From Pseudomonas maioricensis (lineage in GTDB: Bacteria; Pseudomonadota; Gammaproteobacteria; Pseudomonadales; Pseudomonadaceae): a DNA stretch of 61,779 nt. The notes under the pieces were generated by a model. It did no database searches. It was not told the DNA's origin and saw nothing but the letters and a program-made list of their open reading frames with translations. This document shows positions 36,829 through 45,394 of the stretch, piece by piece. The stretch covers positions 243,792 to 305,570 of the forward strand of contig NZ_LOHG01000007.1 of NCBI RefSeq assembly GCF_022790535.1, given 5' to 3'. Both the position numbers and the translations under genes were made by a program. Each line of letters begins with the position of its first letter. Position 1 is the first letter of the stretch.

Positions 36829-37131
36829 ATGCCGGTCACTTCTGAGCTTTCACCTGACGGTCAGCAACTGACCATTTTTATTTCCGGGCGCTTTGATTTT
36901 GCTTCCCATCAGGACTTCCGTGAAGCCTATGAACATCTGGGCAGCGAGCTGCGTTATGTCGTTGACCTGCGCGGTACCAACTACCTGGACAGTTCGGCAC
37001 TGGGGATGCTTTTGCTATTGCGTGACCACGCCGGTGGCGAGCGCTCACGCATTCGTCTGGCCAACTGCAGTGCCGATGTCATCACCATCCTGACCATTTC
37101 CAATTTCTCGAAGCTGTTCCAGATAGGTTGA
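36829..37131 (+). CDS. hsbA: Anti-sigma-factor antagonist, STAS domain (HsbA-like)
   Basis: A 100-residue STAS protein. The phosphoacceptor region reads YLDSSALGM, with the likely regulatory serine at residue 56. With the following RR/phosphatase/kinase gene and Hpt gene it matches the HsbA-HsbR-HptB module of P. aeruginosa, where HsbA in one phosphorylation state binds FlgM (the anti-FliA factor) and in the other promotes biofilm via a diguanylate cyclase. The position between fliJ and fliK ties it to flagellar control. Name assigned by domain and neighbour match, not by detailed comparison. Confidence 0.8.
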   Translation: MPVTSELSPDGQQLTIFISGRFDFASHQDFREAYEHLGSELRYVVDLRGTNYLDSSALGMLLLLRDHAGGERSRIRLANCSADVITILTISNFSKLFQIG

Positions 37132-38846
37132 GTGAGACCTTGCCATCCTCCAGCGAATCCTTATGCATCCTGATCGCTGACGACAACGCCAGTGATCGCC
37201 TGCTGCTGTCCACTATTGTGGCTCGCCAGGGGCATCGAGTGCTGTGCGCCGCCAACGGTGCGGAGGCGGTCGCACTGTTTGAGGCTGATCGGCCGCAGAT
37301 GATCCTGATGGACGCGATGATGCCGGTGATGGATGGCTTCGAAGCTGCCCGGCGCATCAAGGAACTGGCCGGTGAGGCCTTGGTACCGATCATTTTCCTC
37401 ACGTCTCTGACGGAGGGGGCGGCGCTGGCTCGTTGCCTGGACGCCGGGGGCGACGACTTTATTGCGAAGCCTTACAACCAGACCGTCCTCAACGCCAAAA
37501 TCAACGCCATGAATCGCCTGCGGTTGCTGCAGGAGACTGTCCTGCGGCAGCGCGATCTTATTTCGCGGCATCATGATTACCTGCTGAATGAGCAGCGAGT
37601 GGCCAAGGAGGTTTTCGATCAGGTCGCTCATTCGGGTTGCCTGGACGCGCCCAATATTCGCTATCTGCAGTCGCCTTACGCGTTGTTTAACGGTGACTTG
37701 CTCCTCGCTGCCTACACGCCAGCCGGGCATATGCATATGCTGCTAGGGGATTTCACCGGGCACGGTTTGCCCGCTGCGGTCGGTGCAATGCCGCTGGCAG
37801 AGGTGTTCTACGGTATGACGGCCAAGGGCTTCGGTCTGGCCGAAACCCTGCGTGAAATGAACGCCAAGCTTAAGCGCATCCTGCCAGTGGACATGTTCTG
37901 TTGCGCAACCCTGCTCTGCATCAACTTCCAGCAACAACAGTTTCAGGTCTGGAATGGCGGCCTGCCCGACGGTTATCTTCTGAGTGCTGCCACGGGTGAG
38001 CGTACCGCGCTGGTGTCCCGGCATCTGCCGCTTGGGGTGTTGGACTCGGCTTCGTTTGATGATGAGACTGAGGTGTATCCCTTCGCTCCGGGGGATCGGG
38101 TATTCCTGCTCTCTGACGGGGTTATCGACACCAGTGACAGCAAAGAACAACTGTTTGGTGTGCAGCGCTTGCATGAAGTATTTGCTGCCAATCGCGAACC
38201 CCGGTTGCTGATTTCGGAAATTCAGCAGGCGCTGGATGCCTTCGGTGGTCAGGCCCGCGATGACGTCAGCATGGTGGAAATCATCGCTGTAGAGCAGGCG
38301 GAAATGGGCGCACAAGCCGTGACCTACTCAGACAGCGGCACCTCTACGCCACTGGACTGGTCATCCACGTTCGAGTTCAGGGCTTCGACCCTCAGGCGTT
38401 TCAATCCTCTGCCTTACTTGTTGCAGTTGCTGCTCGAGGTGCATGGCCTGCGCAGTCAGAGCGGTGCGCTGTACAGTGTGCTCACTGAGCTTTATAGCAA
38501 TGCGCTGGAGCACGGGGTTTTAGGCCTGGATTCAACGCTGAAAAGTAGTGCGTCAGGATTCGCCAGCTACTATCAGCAGCGGGCAGCGCGTCTGGCTGCT
38601 CTGGACAGTGGCTATATCCGTCTGCATTTCAACGTCACGCCAGAGGGAGAGGGTGGTCGTTTGAGTGTGCGGGTGGAGGACAGTGGTAAGGGTTTCAATG
38701 TTGATACAATTCTTGCGTTGCCGCCGGTGGTCGATGAGCTGTACGGTCGCGGTCTTGCGCTGGTGCGGGAGCTGAGTGAAACGGCCTCGTGGTCTACGGA
38801 CGGACGGACCGCACGCGTCGAATTTTGCTGGGGAGCCAAGGCATAG
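37128..38846 (+). CDS. hsbR: Response regulator with PP2C phosphatase and HATPase kinase domains (HsbR-like)
   Basis: Three domains: receiver (12-130, phosphoacceptor Asp62 in ILMDAMMPVMDG); SpoIIE/PP2C phosphatase (about 180-390, with LLGDFTGHGLPAAVG and LLSDGVIDTSD metal-site blocks and a closing RDDVSMVEI); and a C-terminal HATPase_c serine kinase (about 420-570, with ELYSNALEHG, VEDSGKGF and GRGLALVREL boxes). This layout and length are those of HsbR, which both dephosphorylates and phosphorylates the STAS partner HsbA under control of HptB. The start is TTG 37128, whose TG is part of the stop codon of the STAS gene, so translation is probably coupled. No better in-frame start is seen. 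Confidence 0.85.
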   Translation: MSETLPSSSESLCILIADDNASDRLLLSTIVARQGHRVLCAANGAEAVALFEADRPQMILMDAMMPVMDGFEAARRIKELAGEALVPIIFLTSLTEGAALARCLDAGGDDFIAKPYNQTVLNAKINAMNRLRLLQETVLRQRDLISRHHDYLLNEQRVAKEVFDQVAHSGCLDAPNIRYLQSPYALFNGDLLLAAYTPAGHMHMLLGDFTGHGLPAAVGAMPLAEVFYGMTAKGFGLAETLREMNAKLKRILPVDMFCCATLLCINFQQQQFQVWNGGLPDGYLLSAATGERTALVSRHLPLGVLDSASFDDETEVYPFAPGDRVFLLSDGVIDTSDSKEQLFGVQRLHEVFAANREPRLLISEIQQALDAFGGQARDDVSMVEIIAVEQAEMGAQAVTYSDSGTSTPLDWSSTFEFRASTLRRFNPLPYLLQLLLEVHGLRSQSGALYSVLTELYSNALEHGVLGLDSTLKSSASGFASYYQQRAARLAALDSGYIRLHFNVTPEGEGGRLSVRVEDSGKGFNVDTILALPPVVDELYGRGLALVRELSETASWSTDGRTARVEFCWGAKA

Positions 38847-38877
38847 CCCCCGGATTCTTGATCAGGGAGTGAACAAG

Positions 38878-39243
38878 GTGTCGGTAGTTCATCTGGATTA
38901 CAGCGTATTGACTACGTTGCAGGAAGTCATGGAAGACGAGTATCCGACTCTCCTTGATGTGTTTATCAAAGACGCTGAGTACCGTATCTCCCGTTTGCGC
39001 CAGCTTATGGGGGCGCAGGCGTTCGACCTTCAGGAGCTGAGCATGATGGCTCACAGCTTCAAAGGCAGTAGCAGCAACATGGGCGCAATCCGCCTTGCCG
39101 ACTTATGCCGGGAGCTTGAAGAGCGCAGCCGTCGCGACGACAGTGCCGGTCTTGACGAATTGCTGGCTGCACTTGATCACGAATACAGCACGGTGCGCCG
39201 GTTATTCGACGCCGAGCGCCAGTTTTTTATCGCGCACCCCTGA
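38878..39243 (+). CDS. hptB: Histidine phosphotransfer protein (HptB-like)
   Basis: A 121-residue Hpt protein with the phosphorylatable His59 in MMAHSFKGSSSNMGA. The start is GTG 38878, eight bases after agggag; an in-frame GTG at 38869 overlaps that site. In P. aeruginosa HptB takes phosphate from several hybrid kinases and passes it to HsbR. Its place directly after the HsbR-like gene supports that pairing here. Confidence 0.82.
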   Translation: MSVVHLDYSVLTTLQEVMEDEYPTLLDVFIKDAEYRISRLRQLMGAQAFDLQELSMMAHSFKGSSSNMGAIRLADLCRELEERSRRDDSAGLDELLAALDHEYSTVRRLFDAERQFFIAHP

Positions 39244-39273
39244 TTCTGCTTCGTTGTTACTCCAGAGAGTATC

Positions 39274-39289
39274 TGGCCCATATCTTGCT
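39274..39289 (+). promoter_or_regulatory. Sigma54 promoter for fliK
   Basis: TGGCCCA-TATC-TTGCT with GG at 39275-39276 and GC at 39287-39288 (10 bases between), 38 bases upstream of the fliK ATG. Confidence 0.75.
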
Positions 39290-39326
39290 ATGTTCTCTGT
39301 AATCAGCTGTTTTTGCGGAGATCGAC

Positions 39327-40724
39327 ATGCCCCTCGCCACCAATGCTCTTCTTCAAACCACCCCTGTGGCGGCGTCGAAGACCAGTTCAGCCAATAACAC
39401 AGTCAAGCCGGCCGACAGTGGCAAGGACGACAACTCCAGCTTCTCTGACGTATACGCCAAGCAGGCTCAGGCTAAATCCGCCGCGGGCAATGATGCCCCG
39501 GTCAAGGCCAAACCTGCTGCTGAAAAAGACAAGTCTGTGGCGGACAAGGGTGCTGCGGACAAGGACGACACTGCCGCTTCAGAGTCGACGACGGTTGCCG
39601 ATAGCGGCAATGCATTGCCTGTCGAGCCGGTTGCCGCTGAAGACGACACTCAGTCGAGTGATGAACAAGTCGATCCGGCTCTCTTGCAGGCGTTGACGCC
39701 CGAGCCGGCCGTTGACCCTGCTCTGGATCCGGCCCTTGACCCTGCCTTGCAGGCATTGGCAAGCCAGGCCATCGCTCAGCCTGATGCCGATAAGTCAAAA
39801 CTGGAAGTCGCGCCAGCCACCCCCGCTCAGGTGGCGCAGGTCACCGGCCCGGCCGAAGCGTCTTTTGACCCGAATGCTGATCCTCTCGACGATATGCCTG
39901 CGCTACAGTTTGCCCTTGAGAATGCCGCCGCCAAGGCGCAGCAGGCTCAGCAGTCGCATAATGCCAACGCAGTTGCTCAGCCGGGTAAGGGTGCAAAAAC
40001 AGATAATGCCGCGGCTGATCCATCGCAGCTCGCCAATAACCTGGCAGCTCTGGATGACCAGCGCACCGTTTCCGATGACCCGAGTACCGAAAGTAGCGAC
40101 AAGTCTTTTGAGGGTTTGCTCGATAGCGGCCTGAAGGATGTCAAAGACAGCGCGGGCGATACGCGTGTGGACAACTTTGCTGATCGCCTCGCTGCTTTGA
40201 GTCAGGCAGCGCAGCAGCCGCGTGCGGCGGCACCAGCAGTGCCGCTGATGAATCAGCCACTGGCGATGCATCAGAGTGGCTGGAGCGAAGGTGTCGTTGA
40301 GCGTGTCATGTATCTGTCGAGTCAGAACCTCAAGTCGGCAGATATCCAGTTGGAACCTGCCGAGTTGGGTCGTCTTGATATTCGTATCAACATGGCGCCG
40401 GATCAGCAGACTCAAGTGACCTTCATGAGTGCGCATATTGGTGTGCGAGAGGCACTGGAAAGCCAGATGTCGCGTCTGCGTGAGTCCTTTTCCCAGCAAG
40501 GCATGGGGCAAGTGGATGTGAACGTGTCTGACCAGTCTCGCAACCAGCAGAACCAGGCTCAGCAGCAAGAGCAGGCAAATAATGCTCGTGGTACTGGCAA
40601 CGGTGGCTCGGGCGTCAATGGCGTCGATGGTTCGGTTGACGGTGGCGATGCAGATACTGGTGTAGCGATCAGCCAGCCAGCCCAGCGAGTCGTGGGTACC
40701 AGCGAGATCGATTACTACGCTTGA
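39327..40724 (+). CDS. fliK: Hook-length control protein FliK
   Basis: FliK is the exported ruler that measures the hook and switches the export gate from hook to filament substrates. The 465-residue product has a long, low-complexity Ala/Asp/Gln-rich N-terminal part (including tandem ALDP repeats near residues 133-144) and the conserved C-terminal Flg_hook domain (about 325-420: LEPAELGRLDIRINM and HIGVREALESQMSRLRESFSQQG). The last 50 residues are Asn/Gly-rich. Preceded by its own sigma54 promoter, consistent with monocistronic expression. Confidence 0.95.
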   Translation: MPLATNALLQTTPVAASKTSSANNTVKPADSGKDDNSSFSDVYAKQAQAKSAAGNDAPVKAKPAAEKDKSVADKGAADKDDTAASESTTVADSGNALPVEPVAAEDDTQSSDEQVDPALLQALTPEPAVDPALDPALDPALQALASQAIAQPDADKSKLEVAPATPAQVAQVTGPAEASFDPNADPLDDMPALQFALENAAAKAQQAQQSHNANAVAQPGKGAKTDNAAADPSQLANNLAALDDQRTVSDDPSTESSDKSFEGLLDSGLKDVKDSAGDTRVDNFADRLAALSQAAQQPRAAAPAVPLMNQPLAMHQSGWSEGVVERVMYLSSQNLKSADIQLEPAELGRLDIRINMAPDQQTQVTFMSAHIGVREALESQMSRLRESFSQQGMGQVDVNVSDQSRNQQNQAQQQEQANNARGTGNGGSGVNGVDGSVDGGDADTGVAISQPAQRVVGTSEIDYYA

Positions 40725-40805
40725 TGGTTGGGGCTGTCGTTCAGCAAGCGCCTGAAAGCTCTCGTCGAACAAAGCGCAATCTTCCAGATTGAACGCTGTC
40801 TTGTA

Positions 40806-40888
40806 GGAGCTCACCGAGGTTACGAGGCCAGCGATGGCGTAGTGTCAGCCAAGCCGCTATCGCTGGCCTCGTAACTTCGGTGAGCTCC
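40806..40888. repeat. Long inverted repeat between fliK and fliL
   Basis: Arms of 34 bases (40806-40839 and 40855-40888) match with only two mismatches around a 15-base loop. The arms carry ggagctcaccga and ggccagcgat. It looks like a REP doublet. It occupies part of the 379-base gap 40725-41103, whose other visible element is the fliL promoter. Confidence 0.75.
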
Positions 40889-41036
40889 AGTCCAATGTTT
40901 GCTCCGCGACAGCGCTGAGTCATGGACATCGGGGTAGCTCCTGCAGCGCAACGAGTGCTGCAGAGTGCTGGAAATACATAAACCCTTGAAATATCCCGTC
41001 ACTAAAACTCCCTTCCTGCTCATCCTCTCCCAACTC

Positions 41037-41052
41037 TGGCATAACACTTGCT
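41037..41052 (+). promoter_or_regulatory. Sigma54 promoter for fliLMNOPQR-flhB
   Basis: TGGCATA-ACAC-TTGCT with GG at 41038-41039 and GC at 41050-41051 (10 bases between). GTCACTAAA at 40998-41006 matches the left part of the published FleQ site and lies about 32 bases upstream of the -24 box. Confidence 0.8.
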
Positions 41053-41103
41053 CTCCCTCTGTCACGCATTAGCGAACCCCCCGAATAGTGACGGATTATT
41101 GGC

Positions 41104-41607
41104 ATGGCGAAGAGCGACGAAGTTAAAGAACCTGGCTCGAAAGGCAAACTCAAGCTCATCATCGTTGCGGTAGTGGCTTTATTGCTGGCAGTTGGCCTTT
41201 CAGTAGGCGCGACATGGTTCTTCATGCACAGCTCCGAGCCTAAAGTGGATCCGGCAGCTGCTGCTGCGGCGGACCCCAATGCAAAACATCCTGCTGTCTT
41301 TGAAGCGATGACCCCGGCGTTCGTGGTCAACTTCAACTCCAATGGTCGTCAGCGCTACATGCAAGTCAGCATCACCATGCTGGCGCGCAATCAGCCCGAC
41401 CTGGATGCATTGAAAGTACACATGCCAGTCATTCGCAATAATCTGGTGATGCTCTTTGCAGGTATTCCCTTCGACCAGCTAGCCTCACCGATAGGTCAGG
41501 AAATGCTGCGTCAGAAAGCGACGGCCAGTGTTCAGGAGGTCGCCCAGAAAGAACTGGGTAAAACCGTGATCGAGCAACTGCTTTTCACTAACTTCGTACT
41601 GCAGTAG
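41104..41607 (+). CDS. fliL: Flagellar basal-body protein FliL
   Basis: FliL is an inner-membrane protein near the stator that modulates torque. The 167-residue product has one membrane segment (about 18-40, LKLIIVAVVALLLAVGLSVG), an Ala/Asp-rich linker and a periplasmic domain with FVVNFNSNGRQRYMQVSITML and the typical C-terminal IEQLLFTNFVLQ. First gene of the fliLMNOPQR-flhB operon. Confidence 0.96.
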   Translation: MAKSDEVKEPGSKGKLKLIIVAVVALLLAVGLSVGATWFFMHSSEPKVDPAAAAAADPNAKHPAVFEAMTPAFVVNFNSNGRQRYMQVSITMLARNQPDLDALKVHMPVIRNNLVMLFAGIPFDQLASPIGQEMLRQKATASVQEVAQKELGKTVIEQLLFTNFVLQ

Positions 41608-41616
41608 GAACACGAC

Positions 41617-42585
41617 ATGGCCGTGCAAGACCTGCTGTCCCAGGATGAGATCGACGCGCTGTTGCACGGCGTGGACGACGGTCTGGTTGCAACCGAGAAT
41701 GCTGCTGAGCCCGGCAGCATTAAAAGCTACGACCTGACCAGTCAGGACCGGATCGTGCGGGGTCGGATGCCGACCCTGGAAATGATCAACGAGCGATTCG
41801 CCCGTTATACACGTATCAGCATGTTCAACCTGTTGCGTCGTTCCGCTGACGTGGCGGTGGGCGGCGTGCAGGTGATGAAGTTTGGCGAGTACGTGCATTC
41901 GTTGTACGTTCCGACCAGTCTCAACCTGGTCAAGCTTAAACCGCTGCGGGGCACCGGGCTGTTTATCCTTGATGCCAAGCTGGTGTTCAAACTGGTGGAT
42001 AACTTCTTTGGCGGTGACGGTCGTCACGCCAAGATTGAAGGGCGTGAATTCACGCCAACCGAGCTGCGTGTGGTGCGCATGGTGCTCGACCAGGCCTTCA
42101 TCGATATGAAAGAGGCCTGGCAGGCGATCATGGAAGTGAACTTCGAGTACATCAACTCCGAAGTGAACCCGGCCATGGCCAACATCGTCGGCCCAAGCGA
42201 AGCGGTTGTCGTCTCGACTTTCCATATCGAGCTGGACGGTGGTGGCGGCGATCTGCACGTTACCTTGCCTTACTCGATGATCGAGCCTATTCGGGAAATG
42301 CTCGATGCGGGCTTTCAGTCCGATCTGGATGACCAGGACGAGCGCTGGATCAACGCACTCAAGCAGGATGTGCTTGATGTCGCGGTGCCTATGAGCGCGA
42401 CGGTTGTCCGTCGGCAGTTGCTGTTGCGCGACATCCTGCACATGCAGCCGGGTGACATTATCCCGGTTGAGATGCCTGACGAGATGGTGATGCGTGCCAA
42501 TGGCGTGCCTTCATTCAAGGTCAAGCTGGGATCGCATCAAGGCAATCTGGCGTTGCAGGTCATCGAGCCGATAGAGCGGCGTTGA
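41617..42585 (+). CDS. fliM: Motor switch protein FliM
   Basis: FliM is the C-ring protein that receives phospho-CheY. The 322-residue product has the N-terminal CheY-binding peptide LLSQDEIDALLHG (5-17), the middle CheC-like domain with GGDGRHAKIEGREFTPTELRV, and the C-terminal SpoA domain. Nine bases after fliL. Confidence 0.98.
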   Translation: MAVQDLLSQDEIDALLHGVDDGLVATENAAEPGSIKSYDLTSQDRIVRGRMPTLEMINERFARYTRISMFNLLRRSADVAVGGVQVMKFGEYVHSLYVPTSLNLVKLKPLRGTGLFILDAKLVFKLVDNFFGGDGRHAKIEGREFTPTELRVVRMVLDQAFIDMKEAWQAIMEVNFEYINSEVNPAMANIVGPSEAVVVSTFHIELDGGGGDLHVTLPYSMIEPIREMLDAGFQSDLDDQDERWINALKQDVLDVAVPMSATVVRRQLLLRDILHMQPGDIIPVEMPDEMVMRANGVPSFKVKLGSHQGNLALQVIEPIERR

Positions 42586-42643
42586 GTTTTTCTACCGCCG
42601 AAAATTTTTGTGCAACTGAATCAATGTTCACCGAGGACAACCG

Positions 42644-43111
42644 ATGGCTGATGAAAACGATATGACGTCTGCTGATGATCAGGCGCTGGCCGATGAGTGG
42701 GCTGCAGCACTGGAAGAAACAGGTGATGACGGTCAAAGCGATATCGATGCGTTGCTCGCTGCGGACGCCGGAAACTCGGCAGCTTCCAGCCGTATGGCCA
42801 TGGAAGAGTTCGGTAGCGTGCCCAAGAGCAATGCTCAGGTAACTCTGGATGGTCCGAACCTCGACGTGATCCTGGATATCCCTGTATCCATTTCCATGGA
42901 AGTGGGCAGTACCGATATCAACATCCGCAACCTGCTGCAGCTTAACCAGGGTTCGGTGATCGAGCTGGATCGTCTGGCGGGTGAGCCGCTTGATGTGTTG
43001 GTCAATGGCACGTTGATCGCGCATGGCGAGGTGGTGGTGGTCAACGAGAAGTTCGGCATCCGCCTGACTGATGTGATCAGCCCAAGCGAACGTATCAAGA
43101 AGCTGCGCTAG
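42644..43111 (+). CDS. fliN: Motor switch protein FliN
   Basis: FliN forms the bottom of the C ring with FliM and docks FliH. The 155-residue product has an acidic N-terminal tail and the C-terminal SpoA domain (about 75-152: ILDIPVSISMEVGSTDI and LNQGSVIELDRLAGEPLDVLVNG). The last base of its stop codon is the first base of the fliO GTG. Confidence 0.97.
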   Translation: MADENDMTSADDQALADEWAAALEETGDDGQSDIDALLAADAGNSAASSRMAMEEFGSVPKSNAQVTLDGPNLDVILDIPVSISMEVGSTDINIRNLLQLNQGSVIELDRLAGEPLDVLVNGTLIAHGEVVVVNEKFGIRLTDVISPSERIKKLR

Positions 43112-43563
43112 TGAAGGTGATAAAAGCGGTCACTGTCTTGCTTGCCATGCCGCTGAGTGCTCTGGCAGCCGAGCCTGCAATGCAGGCTGCGGCTCCTCAG
43201 GCAAATGCTGCGTTGTCGTCCGGCATGGGCGGGCAAATCGTGCAGTTGCTGTTCGGGCTGCTATTGGTGGTCGGTCTCATTTTTGCTTTGGCCTGGCTGA
43301 TGCGCCGGGTTCAGCGCGGCGTACCGGGCAATGCTCAGGTTATTGAATTGGTCGGTTCGCGGGCCATCGGCCCACGCGACCGTCTGATGCTCATTCAGGT
43401 GGGTAACGAGCAGATTCTGCTGGGTGTTACACCTGGGCGAATCACACCTTTGCATGTGCTTAGCCAGCCTGTGCAGGTGCCCGAGCGTCAGCCAGTGAAT
43501 TCCGAGTTTGCACAGCGTTTGATGGACTTGATGGGCAACAAGGTTCAGAAGGATAAGAAGTAA
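43111..43563 (+). CDS. fliO: Flagellar export protein FliO
   Basis: FliO is a membrane assembly factor for the FliP export-gate ring. The 150-residue product has a signal-peptide-like N terminus ending near LAAEP, a membrane segment (about 43-66, [20 protein letters not shown]) and a cytoplasmic domain with [23 protein letters not shown] start overlaps the fliN stop; its own stop overlaps the fliP ATG (TAATG). Confidence 0.94.
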   Translation: MKVIKAVTVLLAMPLSALAAEPAMQAAAPQANAALSSGMGGQIVQLLFGLLLVVGLIFALAWLMRRVQRGVPGNAQVIELVGSRAIGPRDRLMLIQVGNEQILLGVTPGRITPLHVLSQPVQVPERQPVNSEFAQRLMDLMGNKVQKDKK

Positions 43564-44309
43564 TGCTGCGCATTCTGTTGACGCTTGTGCTGGTGCTGGC
43601 AGCGCCTTTGGCGTTCGCCGCCGATCCGTTGTCGATCCCGGCGATTACCCTGTCCAACGGTGCGGACGGCCAGCAGGAGTATTCGGTCAGCCTGCAAATT
43701 CTTCTGATCATGACGGCGCTGAGCTTCATTCCAGCGTTCGTGATGCTGATGACCAGCTTTACCCGAATCATCATTGTTTTCTCGATTCTGCGTCAGGCCC
43801 TTGGTCTCCAGCAGACGCCGTCCAACCAGATCCTGACTGGCATGGCGCTGTTTCTGACCATGTTCATCATGGCGCCGGTGTTTGATCGGGTGAATCAGGA
43901 CGCTTTGCAGCCGTATCTGGCTGAAACGCTGACGGCGCAGGATGCAGTGGCTCGCGCACAAGTGCCGATCAAGGATTTCATGCTGGCGCAAACCCGTACC
44001 AGCGATCTTGAGCTGTTCATGCGCCTGTCCAAGCGCACTGACATTGCCTCTCCGGATCAGGCGCCGCTGACGATTCTGGTCCCGGCTTTTGTTATTTCCG
44101 AGCTCAAGACTGCCTTTCAGATCGGTTTCATGATCTTCATTCCGTTCCTGGTCATCGACCTGGTGGTCGCCAGCGTATTGATGGCGATGGGTATGATGAT
44201 GCTGTCGCCGCTGATCATTTCCTTGCCGTTCAAAATCATGCTGTTTGTGCTGGTGGATGGCTGGGCGTTGATCGTCGGTACCCTCGCGGGCAGTTTTGGT
44301 GGTGTATGA
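43563..44309 (+). CDS. fliP: Export-gate protein FliP
   Basis: FliP forms the core of the export gate (FliP5-FliQ4-FliR1). The 248-residue product has a cleavable signal peptide ([11 protein letters not shown]) and four membrane segments, with the family signatures [24 protein letters not shown] and [17 protein letters not shown]. One-base overlap with fliO. Confidence 0.98.
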   Translation: MLRILLTLVLVLAAPLAFAADPLSIPAITLSNGADGQQEYSVSLQILLIMTALSFIPAFVMLMTSFTRIIIVFSILRQALGLQQTPSNQILTGMALFLTMFIMAPVFDRVNQDALQPYLAETLTAQDAVARAQVPIKDFMLAQTRTSDLELFMRLSKRTDIASPDQAPLTILVPAFVISELKTAFQIGFMIFIPFLVIDLVVASVLMAMGMMMLSPLIISLPFKIMLFVLVDGWALIVGTLAGSFGGV

Positions 44310-44334
44310 CCCGTCTTGATCAGGAGTCTGTGCG

Positions 44335-44604
44335 ATGACGCCAGAAGTAGCTGTCGACCTGTTCCGCGAGGCGTTGTGGTTGACCACTGTGCTGGTGGCA
44401 ATTCTGGTTATTCCCAGCCTGCTGTGTGGTTTGCTGGTCGCAATGTTTCAAGCAGCCACCCAGATCAACGAACAGACGTTGAGCTTTCTGCCGCGTCTCA
44501 TCGTGATGCTGATCACCTTGATTATCGCCGGTCCGTGGCTGCTCAAGGTGTTCATGGAATACATCATTGGGCTCTATACCAGCATCCCGACTGTGATCGG
44601 CTAA
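44335..44604 (+). CDS. fliQ: Export-gate protein FliQ
   Basis: An 89-residue two-helix membrane protein of the export gate. It begins MTPEVAVDLFREALWLTTVL and has the typical AATQINEQTLSFLPRL turn between helices. It sits between fliP and fliR as usual. Confidence 0.97.
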   Translation: MTPEVAVDLFREALWLTTVLVAILVIPSLLCGLLVAMFQAATQINEQTLSFLPRLIVMLITLIIAGPWLLKVFMEYIIGLYTSIPTVIG

Positions 44605-44608
44605 CCCC

Positions 44609-45394
44609 ATGGAACCGGTTCTGGCCCTGACCAATGGGCAGATTGGCACGTGGGTCGCGAGCTTCATGCTGCCGATGTTCCGTATCACAGCGCTTCTGAT
44701 GACCATGCCGATCATCGGTACGACGCTGGTCCCAGGCCGTGTCCGTCTTTATTTTGCGCTGGCTATTACGGTGGTTGTGGCTCCGGTTCTGCCGCCCATG
44801 CCGGAGGTCAATGCGCTGGACCTCTCAGCCCTTTTGCTGATTGGTGAGCAGATCATCATTGGTGCGGGCCTGGGGCTTTGCCTTCAGTTGTTCTTTCATG
44901 CCTTCGTGGTTGCCGGGCAGATCATTTCGACGCAAATGGGTATGGGCTTCGCCTCTATGGTCGACCCTACCAACGGGGTCTCTTCTGCCGTGATCGGCCA
45001 GTTCTTTACAATGCTGGTTACGCTGGTGTTCCTTGGCATGAACGGTCATCTGGTGGTGATTGAAACCCTGATCGAGAGTTTCACCACCATGCCGGTGGGG
45101 AGCGGTTTGCAGGTGTCCAATTTCTGGGGGCTGGCCAACGGTCTGACCTGGGTCATGAGTGCCGGGCTCAGGCTGGTTCTGCCAGCGATCACTGCGCTGC
45201 TGGTGGTCAACATTGCCTTCGGAATCATGACCCGTGCCGCCCCGCAGTTGAATATCTTCTCTATCGGTTTCCCGCTGACGCTGGTTCTGGGCATGGTCAT
45301 TCTATGGATTACCCTGGGCGATATTCTTAACCAGTACCAGCCATTGGCGGTGCAGGCGTTGCAGACCTTCCGCGATATGGTGAGGGCTCGCTAA
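44609..45394 (+). CDS. fliR: Export-gate protein FliR
   Basis: A polytopic inner-membrane component of the export gate, 261 residues, with about six hydrophobic segments and the motif GFASMVDPTNGVSSAVIGQF. Four bases after fliQ; flhB starts at the next base after its stop. Confidence 0.97.
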   Translation: MEPVLALTNGQIGTWVASFMLPMFRITALLMTMPIIGTTLVPGRVRLYFALAITVVVAPVLPPMPEVNALDLSALLLIGEQIIIGAGLGLCLQLFFHAFVVAGQIISTQMGMGFASMVDPTNGVSSAVIGQFFTMLVTLVFLGMNGHLVVIETLIESFTTMPVGSGLQVSNFWGLANGLTWVMSAGLRLVLPAITALLVVNIAFGIMTRAAPQLNIFSIGFPLTLVLGMVILWITLGDILNQYQPLAVQALQTFRDMVRAR

